Assembly: GCA_028277945.1 (NCBI GenBank)
Contig: JANQFH010000049.1
Coordinates: forward strand, 62,001 to 126,000
Origin: Oligoflexia bacterium
GTDB lineage: Bacteria; Bdellovibrionota_G; JANQFH01
Reading direction: 5' to 3'
DNA: 64,000 nt
Shown piece after piece: positions 33,829 through 42,548 of this stretch. A program made the position numbers and the translations under genes. How positions within the stretch are numbered: position 1 is the stretch's first letter; the number at the start of each line of letters is the position of its first letter. The notes under the pieces are model-generated. The model was not told where the DNA came from and did not search any database. It worked only from the letters and a program-made list of their open reading frames with translations.

Positions 33829-36687
33829 ATGGCTAGAGTACGCAGATTTTGCCGCATGGGTTTGGTTGTTGTGAGCCTATCGTTGTTCACGACAGTCTCA
33901 ACTGAGGTTCACGCCCTAACCGCAATCCATCCAAGCCAGGGCAACTACCAAGGCTTTATGCGTGGCTGGTTTCGTTTTCACACTGGCTCGGGCAGCAGTG
34001 CTGAAAACAGCGCCAACTATCATGTCTGTACGGATCCCGCCTACTCGCAGAGCAACTTCACGGAAGTCGATGGTACACTCGGCGGTGAGACCGGCACGCC
34101 AGCGTGGGTTGCCGGTAGCGCTACCGACATGCCAGGCCTTGATTTCACTAGCGCCAACAAGCACTACGTTAAATTACTGGATAATAGCACCAGCTGTACT
34201 ACCGGTAACGACCCTTGGGACGCTGACATTGGTGTCGCCGATACGTTCGCTCTTCACGCTTGGGTAAAACCCGAGGTGACCTTAACCTGCGTCGGTACAC
34301 CCGCTGGCACTAAATATACCATCGCCTCCAAATGGGATGACTCGTCCCAGTGCTCTTACAAACTCTACCTCGAGGTTGTCGACAGCAACGGCGGCAGCTG
34401 CGATGCCGACAGTGACCTCAAGCTGGCAGCACGCGCCCTCTTTAACGACAGCGGCGGCACCTTCAGTTGCGGCTCTCCCTGTGAGGTTAGGCAACCCCAG
34501 TCAACCTTTGATCTCGACGACAACAACAACGGCTGGACCCACATCCAGCTGATGGTTAATCCGGAAAGTTCGAATGCCGATGCCTACATCATGGTTGATG
34601 GTAAACGCACTGAAACCAATGCAAACGGACGTAAGTGCGAAGATCTAACCGACATCCCAGAAAACGTGGGCCTGCAAAATAGTACTCAAGATCTTCTCAT
34701 CGGTATCGATACCGTAGGAGGCAACGAGGCCTTTGAAGGCAAGATCGCCGAGGTCATGGTTGCTGTTGGAACTGATATCCCAATCGACGAGCACCAAAAC
34801 CGTTTGTTTATGTACACCCATCTAAATGATGACATCGGTGCGACGGGTCTCTTTGGGGCGGATAGCTTTGTGCCGCAGTATTTTAAACGCAAGCCAACAG
34901 GTACACCGCCTACCTTTGACGCTGCGCAGGCGCGTTACGGCTCATCACTCAATCTTGACGGTACTGAGGACTACGCTGAGTCCATAACCGGCATCGCCAA
35001 AGACACTGGTGTTACCGCCGGTACGAAAAATTACGTGGTAGAGGCGTGGATACGGCCGGTGGATGCGGATGGCGGTGGTACCAAGGAACAGACGATTGTC
35101 TCTAGATGGCTCTACGATGACTCAGCCGGTTGTCCGGATGATACCACAGAGAGCTCATTTCGGCTCTTTCTTGATACCAGTGGCAAACTCAACTTTGAAC
35201 TGATGGCCGACGATACGACAAAGTTCTCCGTTACGGGAACCACGGTTTTATCTGATAACAAGTGGTACCACGTAGCTGGGGTCGTTACCAACGCGGTTGT
35301 CGGATACTTAACAACTCAGAAAGTGTACGTTCATGTAAACGGAGTTGAAGACACCGGTGGTTCACCCACCAGTAAACCCGGTGCAACAAACTTTGTCTAC
35401 GAAGACGCGCCCATCTATCTGGGGGCAACTAGAGTTACGAGCCCTGGTACAACCTGCGCCTCGGGCACAGAGACGGATTTCTTTGAGGGTCATATTGATG
35501 AGGTGATGGTACAGGTGTACAGACAGTCTATCGCACGCCGGGAGTACTTTAACCCGGGTGTTGTGATCAACGAGGTGAACTTTCAAAAAACCAACGAGGA
35601 GGTGGAGCTCTATGTTTGGTCTGGAGTCAACGGTGCTATTAATCTCCACAATAATGGCATTGCGCTCTGTTCATCGGCAACGAGCAAACAGATTATCTTT
35701 GATGATTCGTGCGGGGCACAGTGTAGCTCAAAGTCTGTTGACGCTGGCGACATCGTAACCGTGGTCTTCGACACCACCTCACCACCGGCTGATACCAGCT
35801 GTAGTGGCGCAGCAACCACCTGCACCTGGTACTCAGGCAACTCGTCCGCGACAACCGATTTGGCCGCAGGAGACATTGTCGACGCCGGAGATGGCGTCTC
35901 TCTCTATGGCAACTTGATCTCTTCTCCGAGTGAAAGAAAATTAAGGGCTGCGGTCATTGACAGTGTTGTCTGGGGTGGTGCCACAGGGTGCCAAATTAAC
36001 AATGCCAATCAGGGAAGGGGGATTTGGCAGTGGGAGGAGAGTCTATCTACTGGGTTGATTACCGACTCAACCAAGTCTCTCTGTCTAAAAGAAGATGGCC
36101 GCAATGAAGATGGTGTCTTCAGCTGGACACAGTGTAATGATTCCATTGGTTCGCTGAACAGCACGGCTTCAAGCGCTGTAGAGCTGCGCTATCTTGAAGC
36201 CACGCAAACCAGCGATGGTGTCCAAGTCGCCTGGGGCACGGGTACTGAGATCGACACCTTAGGCTTTCATGTTGAGTGCGCTGACAGCAAAAGCGGTCCC
36301 TTCGTTCGTAAGACAAGCCAGATCATTTTGGCGAAGGGAGCCAGTGCCGACTACCTTTTCCATGACGAAAGTCCAGGCTCTTGCCAGTACTACCGTCTGG
36401 TCGAAATTGAGAATAGCAGCCTCGAGACGCCAACGGAAGCGGTTGCCGTTGCGACACCATCAACAGCCATTACAAGCCTTGATGCAGACGCTACGGTCGC
36501 TTCGGGTGATAGCCCCTCAACGGTTGGCTCCGAGAATGGAGCGGCTGATCTTTCACCTCAACCCACAGGATTGGGATGCGGCCACATTGTCACCTCAGAA
36601 CCGTTGGCCAGCCTAGCCCTGATACTACTGTGCCTCCTCACCCTCTTTCTCTCTACGCGCACCCACCTGATCGGCAGGGATCCTTAA
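33829..36687 (+). CDS. Secreted two-LamG protein with lamin-tail-like region and C-terminal sorting-like tail
   Basis: A signal peptide (basic start, then VVVSLSLFTTVSTEVHA) is followed by two concanavalin-A-like LamG domains at about 80-320 and 345-575. These are recognised by repeats such as DTFALHAWVKPE, VEAWIRPVD, WYHVAGV and FFEGHIDEVMV. A segment beginning VVINEVNFQ (about 578-730) resembles the lamin-tail domain. The C-terminus ends with GLGCGHI, a hydrophobic helix and a basic tail (STRTHLIGR), a layout like MYXO-CTERM/JDVT-CTERM sorting signals, where a Cys precedes the membrane helix. It is probably a surface-exposed adhesin or carbohydrate-binding protein. Confidence 0.75.
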   Translation: MARVRRFCRMGLVVVSLSLFTTVSTEVHALTAIHPSQGNYQGFMRGWFRFHTGSGSSAENSANYHVCTDPAYSQSNFTEVDGTLGGETGTPAWVAGSATDMPGLDFTSANKHYVKLLDNSTSCTTGNDPWDADIGVADTFALHAWVKPEVTLTCVGTPAGTKYTIASKWDDSSQCSYKLYLEVVDSNGGSCDADSDLKLAARALFNDSGGTFSCGSPCEVRQPQSTFDLDDNNNGWTHIQLMVNPESSNADAYIMVDGKRTETNANGRKCEDLTDIPENVGLQNSTQDLLIGIDTVGGNEAFEGKIAEVMVAVGTDIPIDEHQNRLFMYTHLNDDIGATGLFGADSFVPQYFKRKPTGTPPTFDAAQARYGSSLNLDGTEDYAESITGIAKDTGVTAGTKNYVVEAWIRPVDADGGGTKEQTIVSRWLYDDSAGCPDDTTESSFRLFLDTSGKLNFELMADDTTKFSVTGTTVLSDNKWYHVAGVVTNAVVGYLTTQKVYVHVNGVEDTGGSPTSKPGATNFVYEDAPIYLGATRVTSPGTTCASGTETDFFEGHIDEVMVQVYRQSIARREYFNPGVVINEVNFQKTNEEVELYVWSGVNGAINLHNNGIALCSSATSKQIIFDDSCGAQCSSKSVDAGDIVTVVFDTTSPPADTSCSGAATTCTWYSGNSSATTDLAAGDIVDAGDGVSLYGNLISSPSERKLRAAVIDSVVWGGATGCQINNANQGRGIWQWEESLSTGLITDSTKSLCLKEDGRNEDGVFSWTQCNDSIGSLNSTASSAVELRYLEATQTSDGVQVAWGTGTEIDTLGFHVECADSKSGPFVRKTSQIILAKGASADYLFHDESPGSCQYYRLVEIENSSLETPTEAVAVATPSTAITSLDADATVASGDSPSTVGSENGAADLSPQPTGLGCGHIVTSEPLASLALILLCLLTLFLSTRTHLIGRDP

Positions 36688-36723
36688 ATAAGGTATTCGA
36701 TCACTTTTGCCCAGCAACTCGGC

Positions 36724-38565
36724 CTACAGCACTGTACAACCCAAGATGGGATCACAGTCAATATTACAACTCGCTGCAGCCCCACCTTCGTCAAAAGTAG
36801 CACTACCCAACGGCGGCGCCAAACACTCCGGACACATCATCGGCATCAATTCGCGACCATATCTAAGAAAACAGCCACTCATACAATCCCAAATCGGTTT
36901 ATTGACACCATTTGGTGAAAGACAGTGCTGACAGTTCTGCGTATTGTTCTCAACAAAGTAACCTGTAGGTTTGGTTTTGCTCTCTAAACTCTTCCAGATA
37001 TCGCGCACCATGCGGCCACTCTGGGTTTTACCACCTCCCTCTTCAAAACAGAGGGTGCTGCCATCTTCAGCACAGATCGGCCCACCATCCTTTTCATAGC
37101 CCCAGACGTAGCCAATTTCACGACTAACAACGATTTCACTATCAATATCGTCAATAGCCTCAAAACTCTCATGCCATTTGGCAACTTCGGGCAGAGCATC
37201 ATCGTGTGGAAAGCCAACCTCCAAGACGCGCAAATCAATCTCTAGTTGCGCATCAGGACAGTAGGTGGTGTGGTAGGGACAGTGAAAGGTTGCTGAACCA
37301 CTACGTGCAAAGAACCGTTTTGGGAAATCCACTTTATCACGAAGCGCCCAATTAAGACCTACGGTTGAACCATAGCTGCAACCGCTGGCAAAATAGTGTC
37401 GTCCTGGATCACCAGGATCATCCAGCAAAATGCCCTCTAAAGGATGGCCCTGTTGTTGGTTCATGTCAAAGAGCCGGTTTTTTACCGCAACCAACTGCGA
37501 GATGACTCGCTCCTTTATCCAAGGATCGGTGGGGCTAAACTTGCAGAAGGGATCGCCCGTGGCTACAACATAACCCGCATTGGCAAACGCCGTTACTTCT
37601 CCCTCGCCATCGTAATCGTTGTTACACTGGTTACCGCCACTCAAATCTATGAGCAAGGGACAAGGATTTTGGCTGTTACATAGATTAGGATTCCACAGAG
37701 TTTTGAATCGCGCTGGCACCTCATAGTGTGGCCATCCTTCGGGAAACATGGTCAGCACATCCTCACGACAGCTGATTTTTGGATCATCACCACAGTAGGT
37801 AGGATTGCGATCAAACAGGGATCGACCTTGCGAGTCCGCGAACAAAATGATCTCATCGATATTACCTGCAAAGTCCTCTCCCAAAACCGGATAGTTGTTA
37901 GAAGCCGGCACGTTAGGCACCTTTTGGACAAACTCGCCCAAGAAATCGACCATCACAATCACCTGTTGTTTTCCTGGGAAGTACTTAACGTCGACGTGTT
38001 GATAGCTGGCACCGTGTAGCTTGATACCACTCCTGAAGTGCTGCATTGCACCGGCAGTAGAAACAGCAATCTCAATCTCCCCTTGGTTCAAGTGGATTCC
38101 AAAACTATTTTGAACCAGAAGAAGCCAACCACTTTCGCTAGAGCTGTCCGGTTTGACCCACGCCTGGAAGGCAAGACCCTTATTTGCCGAAAAACTAGAG
38201 AGGTGTATCTCAATTGCCTGCTTGGATGAGCCACCAGCAAACCGAGCGGCACGGCCATACTTACCTTCGCCAAGTGCCGTACGCCTGGCACCGTTGAGAA
38301 ATTGCAACGTCGCTATACCTTCATGGTTATTGGGAAACTGAAAACAATCCTCAAAACCAGCGTGATCAGGCCCATCATCAAAGGTAGCCTCAACCGTTAG
38401 ATTGCCCTCGGATTGCGGACCATTACTTGCAAAGGCGCTGCAGTTCGAACTACCAACACCCGCTCCGCTGCTGTCATCCTCATCGTCACCACTGCTACAG
38501 GCCATGGTGAGCGTGGCAAGCAAGACAACGCCTGCAAAGAAAAGCTGTCGCGCAAAGTAGTGCAT
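36724..38565 (-). CDS. Lipoprotein with LamG domain and serine-hydrolase domain
   Basis: The signal peptide ends in a lipobox (LTMAC, Cys about 23) followed by an acidic Ser/Asp linker. Residues about 55-245 look like a LamG domain (LAFQAWVKPD, FAGNIDEIILF). Residues about 290-480 look like an alpha/beta hydrolase: PLLIDLSGG, GYVVATGDPFC and the nucleophile elbow GCSYG. The last 80 residues are Cys-rich (NCQHCLSPNG, MMCPECLAPP, CNIDCDPILGC) and may be disulfide-stabilised. The Asp/His partners are not assigned. It converges with the LamG gene across 36 bases and has its own promoter. It may be an outer-membrane esterase or depolymerase (inference). Confidence 0.7.
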   Translation of the reverse strand: MHYFARQLFFAGVVLLATLTMACSSGDDEDDSSGAGVGSSNCSAFASNGPQSEGNLTVEATFDDGPDHAGFEDCFQFPNNHEGIATLQFLNGARRTALGEGKYGRAARFAGGSSKQAIEIHLSSFSANKGLAFQAWVKPDSSSESGWLLLVQNSFGIHLNQGEIEIAVSTAGAMQHFRSGIKLHGASYQHVDVKYFPGKQQVIVMVDFLGEFVQKVPNVPASNNYPVLGEDFAGNIDEIILFADSQGRSLFDRNPTYCGDDPKISCREDVLTMFPEGWPHYEVPARFKTLWNPNLCNSQNPCPLLIDLSGGNQCNNDYDGEGEVTAFANAGYVVATGDPFCKFSPTDPWIKERVISQLVAVKNRLFDMNQQQGHPLEGILLDDPGDPGRHYFASGCSYGSTVGLNWALRDKVDFPKRFFARSGSATFHCPYHTTYCPDAQLEIDLRVLEVGFPHDDALPEVAKWHESFEAIDDIDSEIVVSREIGYVWGYEKDGGPICAEDGSTLCFEEGGGKTQSGRMVRDIWKSLESKTKPTGYFVENNTQNCQHCLSPNGVNKPIWDCMSGCFLRYGRELMPMMCPECLAPPLGSATFDEGGAAASCNIDCDPILGCTVL

Positions 38566-38598
38566 ACCCTAGCCTAAAATAATGCAAGATCAGTGCCC

Positions 38599-38628
38599 AG
38601 TATAGATAATTTTATGCTAATATTTCAA
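38599..38628 (-). promoter_or_regulatory. Sigma70-like promoter of the LamG-hydrolase lipoprotein gene
   Basis: On the minus strand TTGAAA (38628-38623) is followed after 18 bases by TATACT (38604-38599). Each box matches 5 of 6 consensus bases. The expected transcript start is about 25-30 bases before the ATG at 38565. Confidence 0.55.
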
Positions 38629-38666
38629 TAAGTTAGAAGGTAATCGCATAACCTTAAGCATCAAAA

Positions 38667-38682
38667 GGAAACACAAGTTTCC
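38667..38682. repeat. Small perfect hairpin GGAAAC-ACAA-GTTTCC
   Basis: A 6-bp stem with a 4-base loop is flanked by AAAA on both sides, so either strand would carry a short A or T run. It could be a weak terminator, but the stem is A+T-rich. It lies in the 400-bp gene-poor stretch 38566-38965, which otherwise holds the lipoprotein promoter and a response-regulator relic. Confidence 0.3.
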
Positions 38683-38745
38683 AAAACGCAACTAATTTCA
38701 ACCTCGCTGCGTAGGTCACACCGATGCTGAAGCTTTCTCTCCGGT

Positions 38746-38925
38746 CTCTCTCTATCATTCGAAGAATCCGATATCATTCTCGGCTTGCAAAAAGGCGCCG
38801 ATGACTACGTTACCAATCCTTTCAGCACCTCAGAACTGATCGCCAGAGTTAAGGCTGTTATGCGTAGAGCGCCAAATCGAGCCAGCAGCACGAGACCAAA
38901 ACGGATTGCCATTCTTACCAAGTAA
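38746..38925 (+). pseudogene. Relic of a response-regulator receiver domain
   Basis: In the frame ending with TAA at 38925 the sequence reads [20 protein letters not shown], then [19 protein letters not shown]. This matches the C-terminal part of OmpR/PhoB-type receiver domains (GADDYVTKPF followed by EL-ARVKAVLRR). The conserved Lys of the TKPF motif is Asn here. Upstream the match ends within a few codons and an in-frame TGA occurs at 38728-38730. Downstream there is no DNA-binding domain. No start codon or ribosome site is present, so it is a broken fragment of about 55 codons missed by the ORF track. Confidence 0.75.
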
Positions 38926-38965
38926 GTTCTGTATAAGAACGCTGCAAGGTGATAGGAACTTAGCC

Positions 38966-41275
38966 ATGGCCAAGTGTCTCAGACTGTCTGGTATTGTCGT
39001 ATTGAGCTTTGGCTTTGGACAATTGTATGCTCAGGAAGATGGACGTAAGCGCCAACCTACTGAAGTAAGGCAGAGTCTTTTCGCTGGATTGGAAGATTAT
39101 CGCCACGTCTCTATTGAGACGACTTCCGCTTATTGGATCGATGGCGGACCAGAGGCACGACCGGAAGATCTCTTCAAAGCCAAACCCAAACCCCTTGATG
39201 AGGAACATTTAAAGGTTCTCGATCCTTCCAGCTTCCAATGGGAGGATTCTGAGTACCTTGATGGTTTGCAAGGCATTGAGGCCGAAGTGGTGTTTGCAGA
39301 CGCGAGCGTGGTGGACCGCGCCATTTCTCTGCTTGAGCTCAGCCTCGCCCAAGTTACGGATGATGACGTTTACGTCGGCGATTTCATCAAACAGCTGCTC
39401 AGGCTCCTAGGAAAGATCGATGCAGAGTCGGCACGACAAAAACTACTCGCGGTTGCGAACATGGCAGAGCTGGGTCCTGATCTGCGTGCGCTGGCGGCCA
39501 TCCATCTGGTCAAAAACGAACAGCGCTTTGGCGCAGTATCCACAGGGACGTTAACAGCCATTGCCCAAATCATTGAGGACTGTCTGCCCCACATAGATGC
39601 CCGCGTTTATAATGACCATGAGGCGGCCACCCGTGACATGCTCGAGTTACTTGGAGCCATTGATGCGGAGGCTGCACGCCATCAGCTCCGTCAGCTCATT
39701 CGTGATGCGCCATTTGACCGACTAACCAAAGGTACCGCTGTTGAAAGCCTCGTCACCAACGAGCAGGAGTTTGACAGTCAGAATAAGAAAACCGTCGCTC
39801 TCCTCGAGGAGCTCATCGCCACTTCATATCCATTTGCAAGACCTATACGTCAAACCAATGCTGTCGCCTTCAGTGACTGGGAGTTCATGCTTCACGATCA
39901 ATTGCGTCTATATTCTGGCGTTCGTGAGAAGGTAGATGAGTTCTATTGGAACCTTGCTGCAAACTCCGCCACAAGGACGGGCGCCTTTATGCGGAGCTCG
40001 GAGCGTTTGGTTGCTATGTATCAAGAGGCTGTGCATCGAGATCCCGCTTATGCGCAGGAGCTTTTGAGGCGTATCGCCCCACTGCTCGAAGCGAGGAGAA
40101 CGAGTCTCGCCTTCTACTACGAGCAATACAACTACCGCATCCAAAGAGCCGACTATCTTGCCGCGATTGCCGCCATGGACTTCACCGAATTGGTGGTGAC
40201 GCTCTCAGAGGCAAAACGCTACAAAAAACCTCAAGGTTATTCAGGGCCACCCAAGAGCGAACCCAATATAGACTTCGAATCTCCATACCACCTTACGTTT
40301 CGTCAACATTACAGGGTGAGGTATGAGTCGCTGACAACCGAGGCCGAACCCGCTTATCATCGCATTCTGAGAATCCTCATAGAACCGGGCGAGACACTCG
40401 TTGAACTTGGTCTTCTCGTTGCCTTAATGGATGTTATGGGCACAAAGGATAAGCTTTTGGCTACATTTGACGTGCGGGACGAAGAGGATTCCCTGCCAAC
40501 GCTCCCGGAAGCGCTCGCTCTCTACCTAAAATATGAGTATGGCAACTTGCTTCCGGACGATATTTTAGAGAGCTTGTTGGATCTATTTTCTGAGCCTAAA
40601 CGCCGCCAAGATGATCGCCTTTTGCCGTTAAGAGATGTCGCAGTCAGCAAAGTCGTCTATGACTTGCGGCACGAATCGCCCACCTGGCGTGATGTTGAAG
40701 ACAACTTTAAGCACCTTTTTGAACTTGTAGGCAAAGATACAGATCCGCCACTTGCGACCTCAGCCTATTTTTCTCTCCGCGTGGCTATGGCGATCGCATT
40801 GGAACGTAGCCTCTGGAACGCGGAGCTATTGGGTCTTGAACTTGGCATGCTCGAAAATGGAAAAGAGCTAGTACGCCTCGATGTGGCTGGTCCGAAGCCC
40901 CTGAAGCCAGCACTCATTGAGTGTCTAGACTCGGCGGTAGAGTTTGACCAGAATCGCCCGGCCAACAGCACCGTTGTTCCCCTTGTTGATGTGCCGATTG
41001 ATTTACCGATTGGCTTGGCCAGCCATTTTGATCCGCTCCCCGTAGAATCTCAGACCCACCTCGCTAACCTGCTCAATAACCTCCTAAAGCCTCAAGTCCT
41101 AGACATTGAGACTGTGGATGGCCCATCCATCGAGACAGTAACAGAGATGCTGCCGCCACCACCTAGCGCTAGGCCGCTTAATTCAGAAGCAAGAGAGGCG
41201 TTGCATGAAACCCTATTAGCACTAGAAATGACTTGGAGTGAGACGCTTGCCAGAGTTGACAAACGATCACGGTAA
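38966..41275 (+). CDS. Large exported protein of unknown function
   Basis: I do not recognise the family. The track ATG at 38906 is inside the receiver-domain relic. I prefer the ATG at 38966, which has AGGA about 10 bases upstream and yields a clean signal peptide (MAKCLRLSGIVVLSFGF, then GQLYAQ) and 769 residues. The mature protein is rich in short amphipathic helices with recurring patterns such as LLRLLGKIDAESARQKL and MLELLGAIDAEAARHQL, suggesting HEAT- or TPR-like helical repeats in the first 250 residues. No enzymatic motif is visible. It is followed 62 bases later by the first of two small paralogues. Confidence 0.6.
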   Translation: MAKCLRLSGIVVLSFGFGQLYAQEDGRKRQPTEVRQSLFAGLEDYRHVSIETTSAYWIDGGPEARPEDLFKAKPKPLDEEHLKVLDPSSFQWEDSEYLDGLQGIEAEVVFADASVVDRAISLLELSLAQVTDDDVYVGDFIKQLLRLLGKIDAESARQKLLAVANMAELGPDLRALAAIHLVKNEQRFGAVSTGTLTAIAQIIEDCLPHIDARVYNDHEAATRDMLELLGAIDAEAARHQLRQLIRDAPFDRLTKGTAVESLVTNEQEFDSQNKKTVALLEELIATSYPFARPIRQTNAVAFSDWEFMLHDQLRLYSGVREKVDEFYWNLAANSATRTGAFMRSSERLVAMYQEAVHRDPAYAQELLRRIAPLLEARRTSLAFYYEQYNYRIQRADYLAAIAAMDFTELVVTLSEAKRYKKPQGYSGPPKSEPNIDFESPYHLTFRQHYRVRYESLTTEAEPAYHRILRILIEPGETLVELGLLVALMDVMGTKDKLLATFDVRDEEDSLPTLPEALALYLKYEYGNLLPDDILESLLDLFSEPKRRQDDRLLPLRDVAVSKVVYDLRHESPTWRDVEDNFKHLFELVGKDTDPPLATSAYFSLRVAMAIALERSLWNAELLGLELGMLENGKELVRLDVAGPKPLKPALIECLDSAVEFDQNRPANSTVVPLVDVPIDLPIGLASHFDPLPVESQTHLANLLNNLLKPQVLDIETVDGPSIETVTEMLPPPPSARPLNSEAREALHETLLALEMTWSETLARVDKRSR

Positions 41276-41280
41276 ATGAA

Positions 41281-41337
41281 TTGACACGATTTTAGTCCTA
41301 GCTAAAAATCTCTGTAGAATCTTAACGGGAGGCGTCT
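41281..41337 (+). promoter_or_regulatory. Conserved 57-bp upstream block, copy 1
   Basis: This block is 50/57 identical to 44787-44843. It holds TTGACA, an inverted repeat TTTTAG-N6-CTAAAA (41290-41307), TAGAAT and the ribosome site GGGAGG before the ATG at 41338. The 28-base distance from TTGACA to TAGAAT is too long for a normal sigma70 promoter, so the shared inverted repeat may be an activator or repressor site. Confidence 0.5.
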
Positions 41338-41853
41338 ATGAATATAAAATTGAAACTCATAATGTCCGCAATGATAGCTTTTTGTCTATTCGCTTCGACT
41401 GACGTTTGTGCTCAGGGGGCCCCAGCAGCAGGTGCTGACATGTGGACGGGAGGCATGGCATTAGGCAACCTTTTTACTCCTCATGTCAATTTTTGTGATC
41501 CTGCAACAGAAGCATTTGTGGACGTCATTTTTGGTCTTGGGTACTGCATTGAAAAAAACGAAAGGCCTGCCATGCAGTGGACAGACGCGCGAAAGACCTG
41601 TCTGCAAAATTTCAAGCGTCTTCCGGAAGTTGCGGAAATGCACCTTGCATGTGATGACGCAGCCGCCTTGGGATTAGCCAATATGCTGGTAAACGCTGAA
41701 TGGTCCTCCAATTTTTTCATAGAAACAGCTGACAGCAGCACCACCGCAGGCGTACACGTAACTGGCTTTGGTGGCTGCGATGTTATCAGAACAGGACAGA
41801 TTAATCGTTCAGGGGGAGGCCCTGAAGTTTTGGTATTTCGTTGTGTAAGATAA
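41338..41853 (+). CDS. Small exported protein with C-type-lectin/FGE-like signature (paralogue 1)
   Basis: A classical signal peptide with a basic n-region (MNIKLKLIMSAMIAFCLF, then VCAQ) is followed by about 145 residues. The central stretch LGYCIEKNERPAMQWTDARK-C-KRLPEVAEMHLAC resembles the core of formylglycine-generating-enzyme-like and C-type-lectin-fold proteins (CIEK...W..A...C...KRLPE..E...AC), ending in FRCVR. It has no catalytic assignment. It shares about two thirds of its residues with 44855-45358, and divergence is concentrated in the C-terminal third. It is probably a secreted or periplasmic binding protein. Confidence 0.65.
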   Translation: MNIKLKLIMSAMIAFCLFASTDVCAQGAPAAGADMWTGGMALGNLFTPHVNFCDPATEAFVDVIFGLGYCIEKNERPAMQWTDARKTCLQNFKRLPEVAEMHLACDDAAALGLANMLVNAEWSSNFFIETADSSTTAGVHVTGFGGCDVIRTGQINRSGGGPEVLVFRCVR

Positions 41854-41970
41854 TGATCTATTGATTCGTTCGAGTGGTTAAACCTAGCTGTTTAAGCAGG
41901 CAAAGCTTTAGGCTTGATACCCAAACCATAAGTAGAGAGAATTCCCATTAAAGATCAGCACGTTTGAGCT

Positions 41971-42390
41971 TCATTTGCCAGCATCCTTCTTAGACACTTT
42001 AAAAAAAGCCATATTTATCCACCCAGCAGTCTTGCCATCGCTGGTTTCAATAAGAACCCAACGTTCGCCAAATTGTGTTTGTACGTTCTTGGCTACAACT
42101 GCTACACCCTTCCCAGCATCTTTGATGCGTATCTTGTTCCCTTTGCCAGGCTCAGAAAATAGCCCAATGGTCATATATTTGGGGTCCGTTTTCGGAAAAC
42201 ACGGATTCCCAGAAACATACTTAACGTTATCACAGGAATAGATTATTCCTGCCTTGCTAAAATTTTGAATACCGCTGTCCTTTTTCCTTGGTTCTCTGTT
42301 ATCGTTGCTCCCAAAAAACATCATGATTACCCCAAATAGAACAAATGCTGCCACTGCGAATACAACAAACTTAAAGAATTTCTTTATCAT
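41971..42390 (-). CDS. Small membrane-anchored SH3b-like protein
   Basis: The first 27 residues hold a basic start and a hydrophobic helix (FVVFAVAAFVLFGVIMMFF) without lipobox or obvious cleavage site, so it is probably a membrane anchor. The C-terminal 70 residues (KGVAVVAKNVQTQFGERWVLIETSDGKTAGWINMAFF) have the strand pattern of bacterial SH3 domains, which often bind cell-wall material. A ribosome site GAGGTG lies 5 bases before the ATG. It stands alone between two plus-strand genes. The function is unknown. Confidence 0.6.
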   Translation of the reverse strand: MIKKFFKFVVFAVAAFVLFGVIMMFFGSNDNREPRKKDSGIQNFSKAGIIYSCDNVKYVSGNPCFPKTDPKYMTIGLFSEPGKGNKIRIKDAGKGVAVVAKNVQTQFGERWVLIETSDGKTAGWINMAFFKVSKKDAGK

Positions 42391-42482
42391 CTACACACCT
42401 CTTTAGGATTCAATCTTAATATTGATACCTAAAATAGGTCCAGATACTGATGTCGCCTTCAATGGGCCAGATTCGGCGTGTA

Positions 42483-42511
42483 TTGACGCAACATATTATA
42501 TGTGCTTTTAT
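42483..42511 (+). promoter_or_regulatory. Promoter with embedded palindrome upstream of the 716-residue protein
   Basis: TTGACG (42483-42488), a 17-base spacer and TTTTAT (42506-42511) form a plausible sigma70 promoter about 40 bases before the ATG at 42549. The spacer contains ACATATTATATGT (42491-42503), a perfect 6-bp palindrome around one central base, suggesting a repressor site. Confidence 0.4.
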
Positions 42512-42548
42512 AGCGGGGTTGAAAATTTTGGAGTGAAATATCAATAAC

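Noticed and set aside
41281-41320. TTGACA/TAGAAT pair as a standard sigma70 promoter
   Set aside because: The spacing is 28 bases in both paralogous copies, far from the 16-18 needed, so only a conserved regulatory block is reported.
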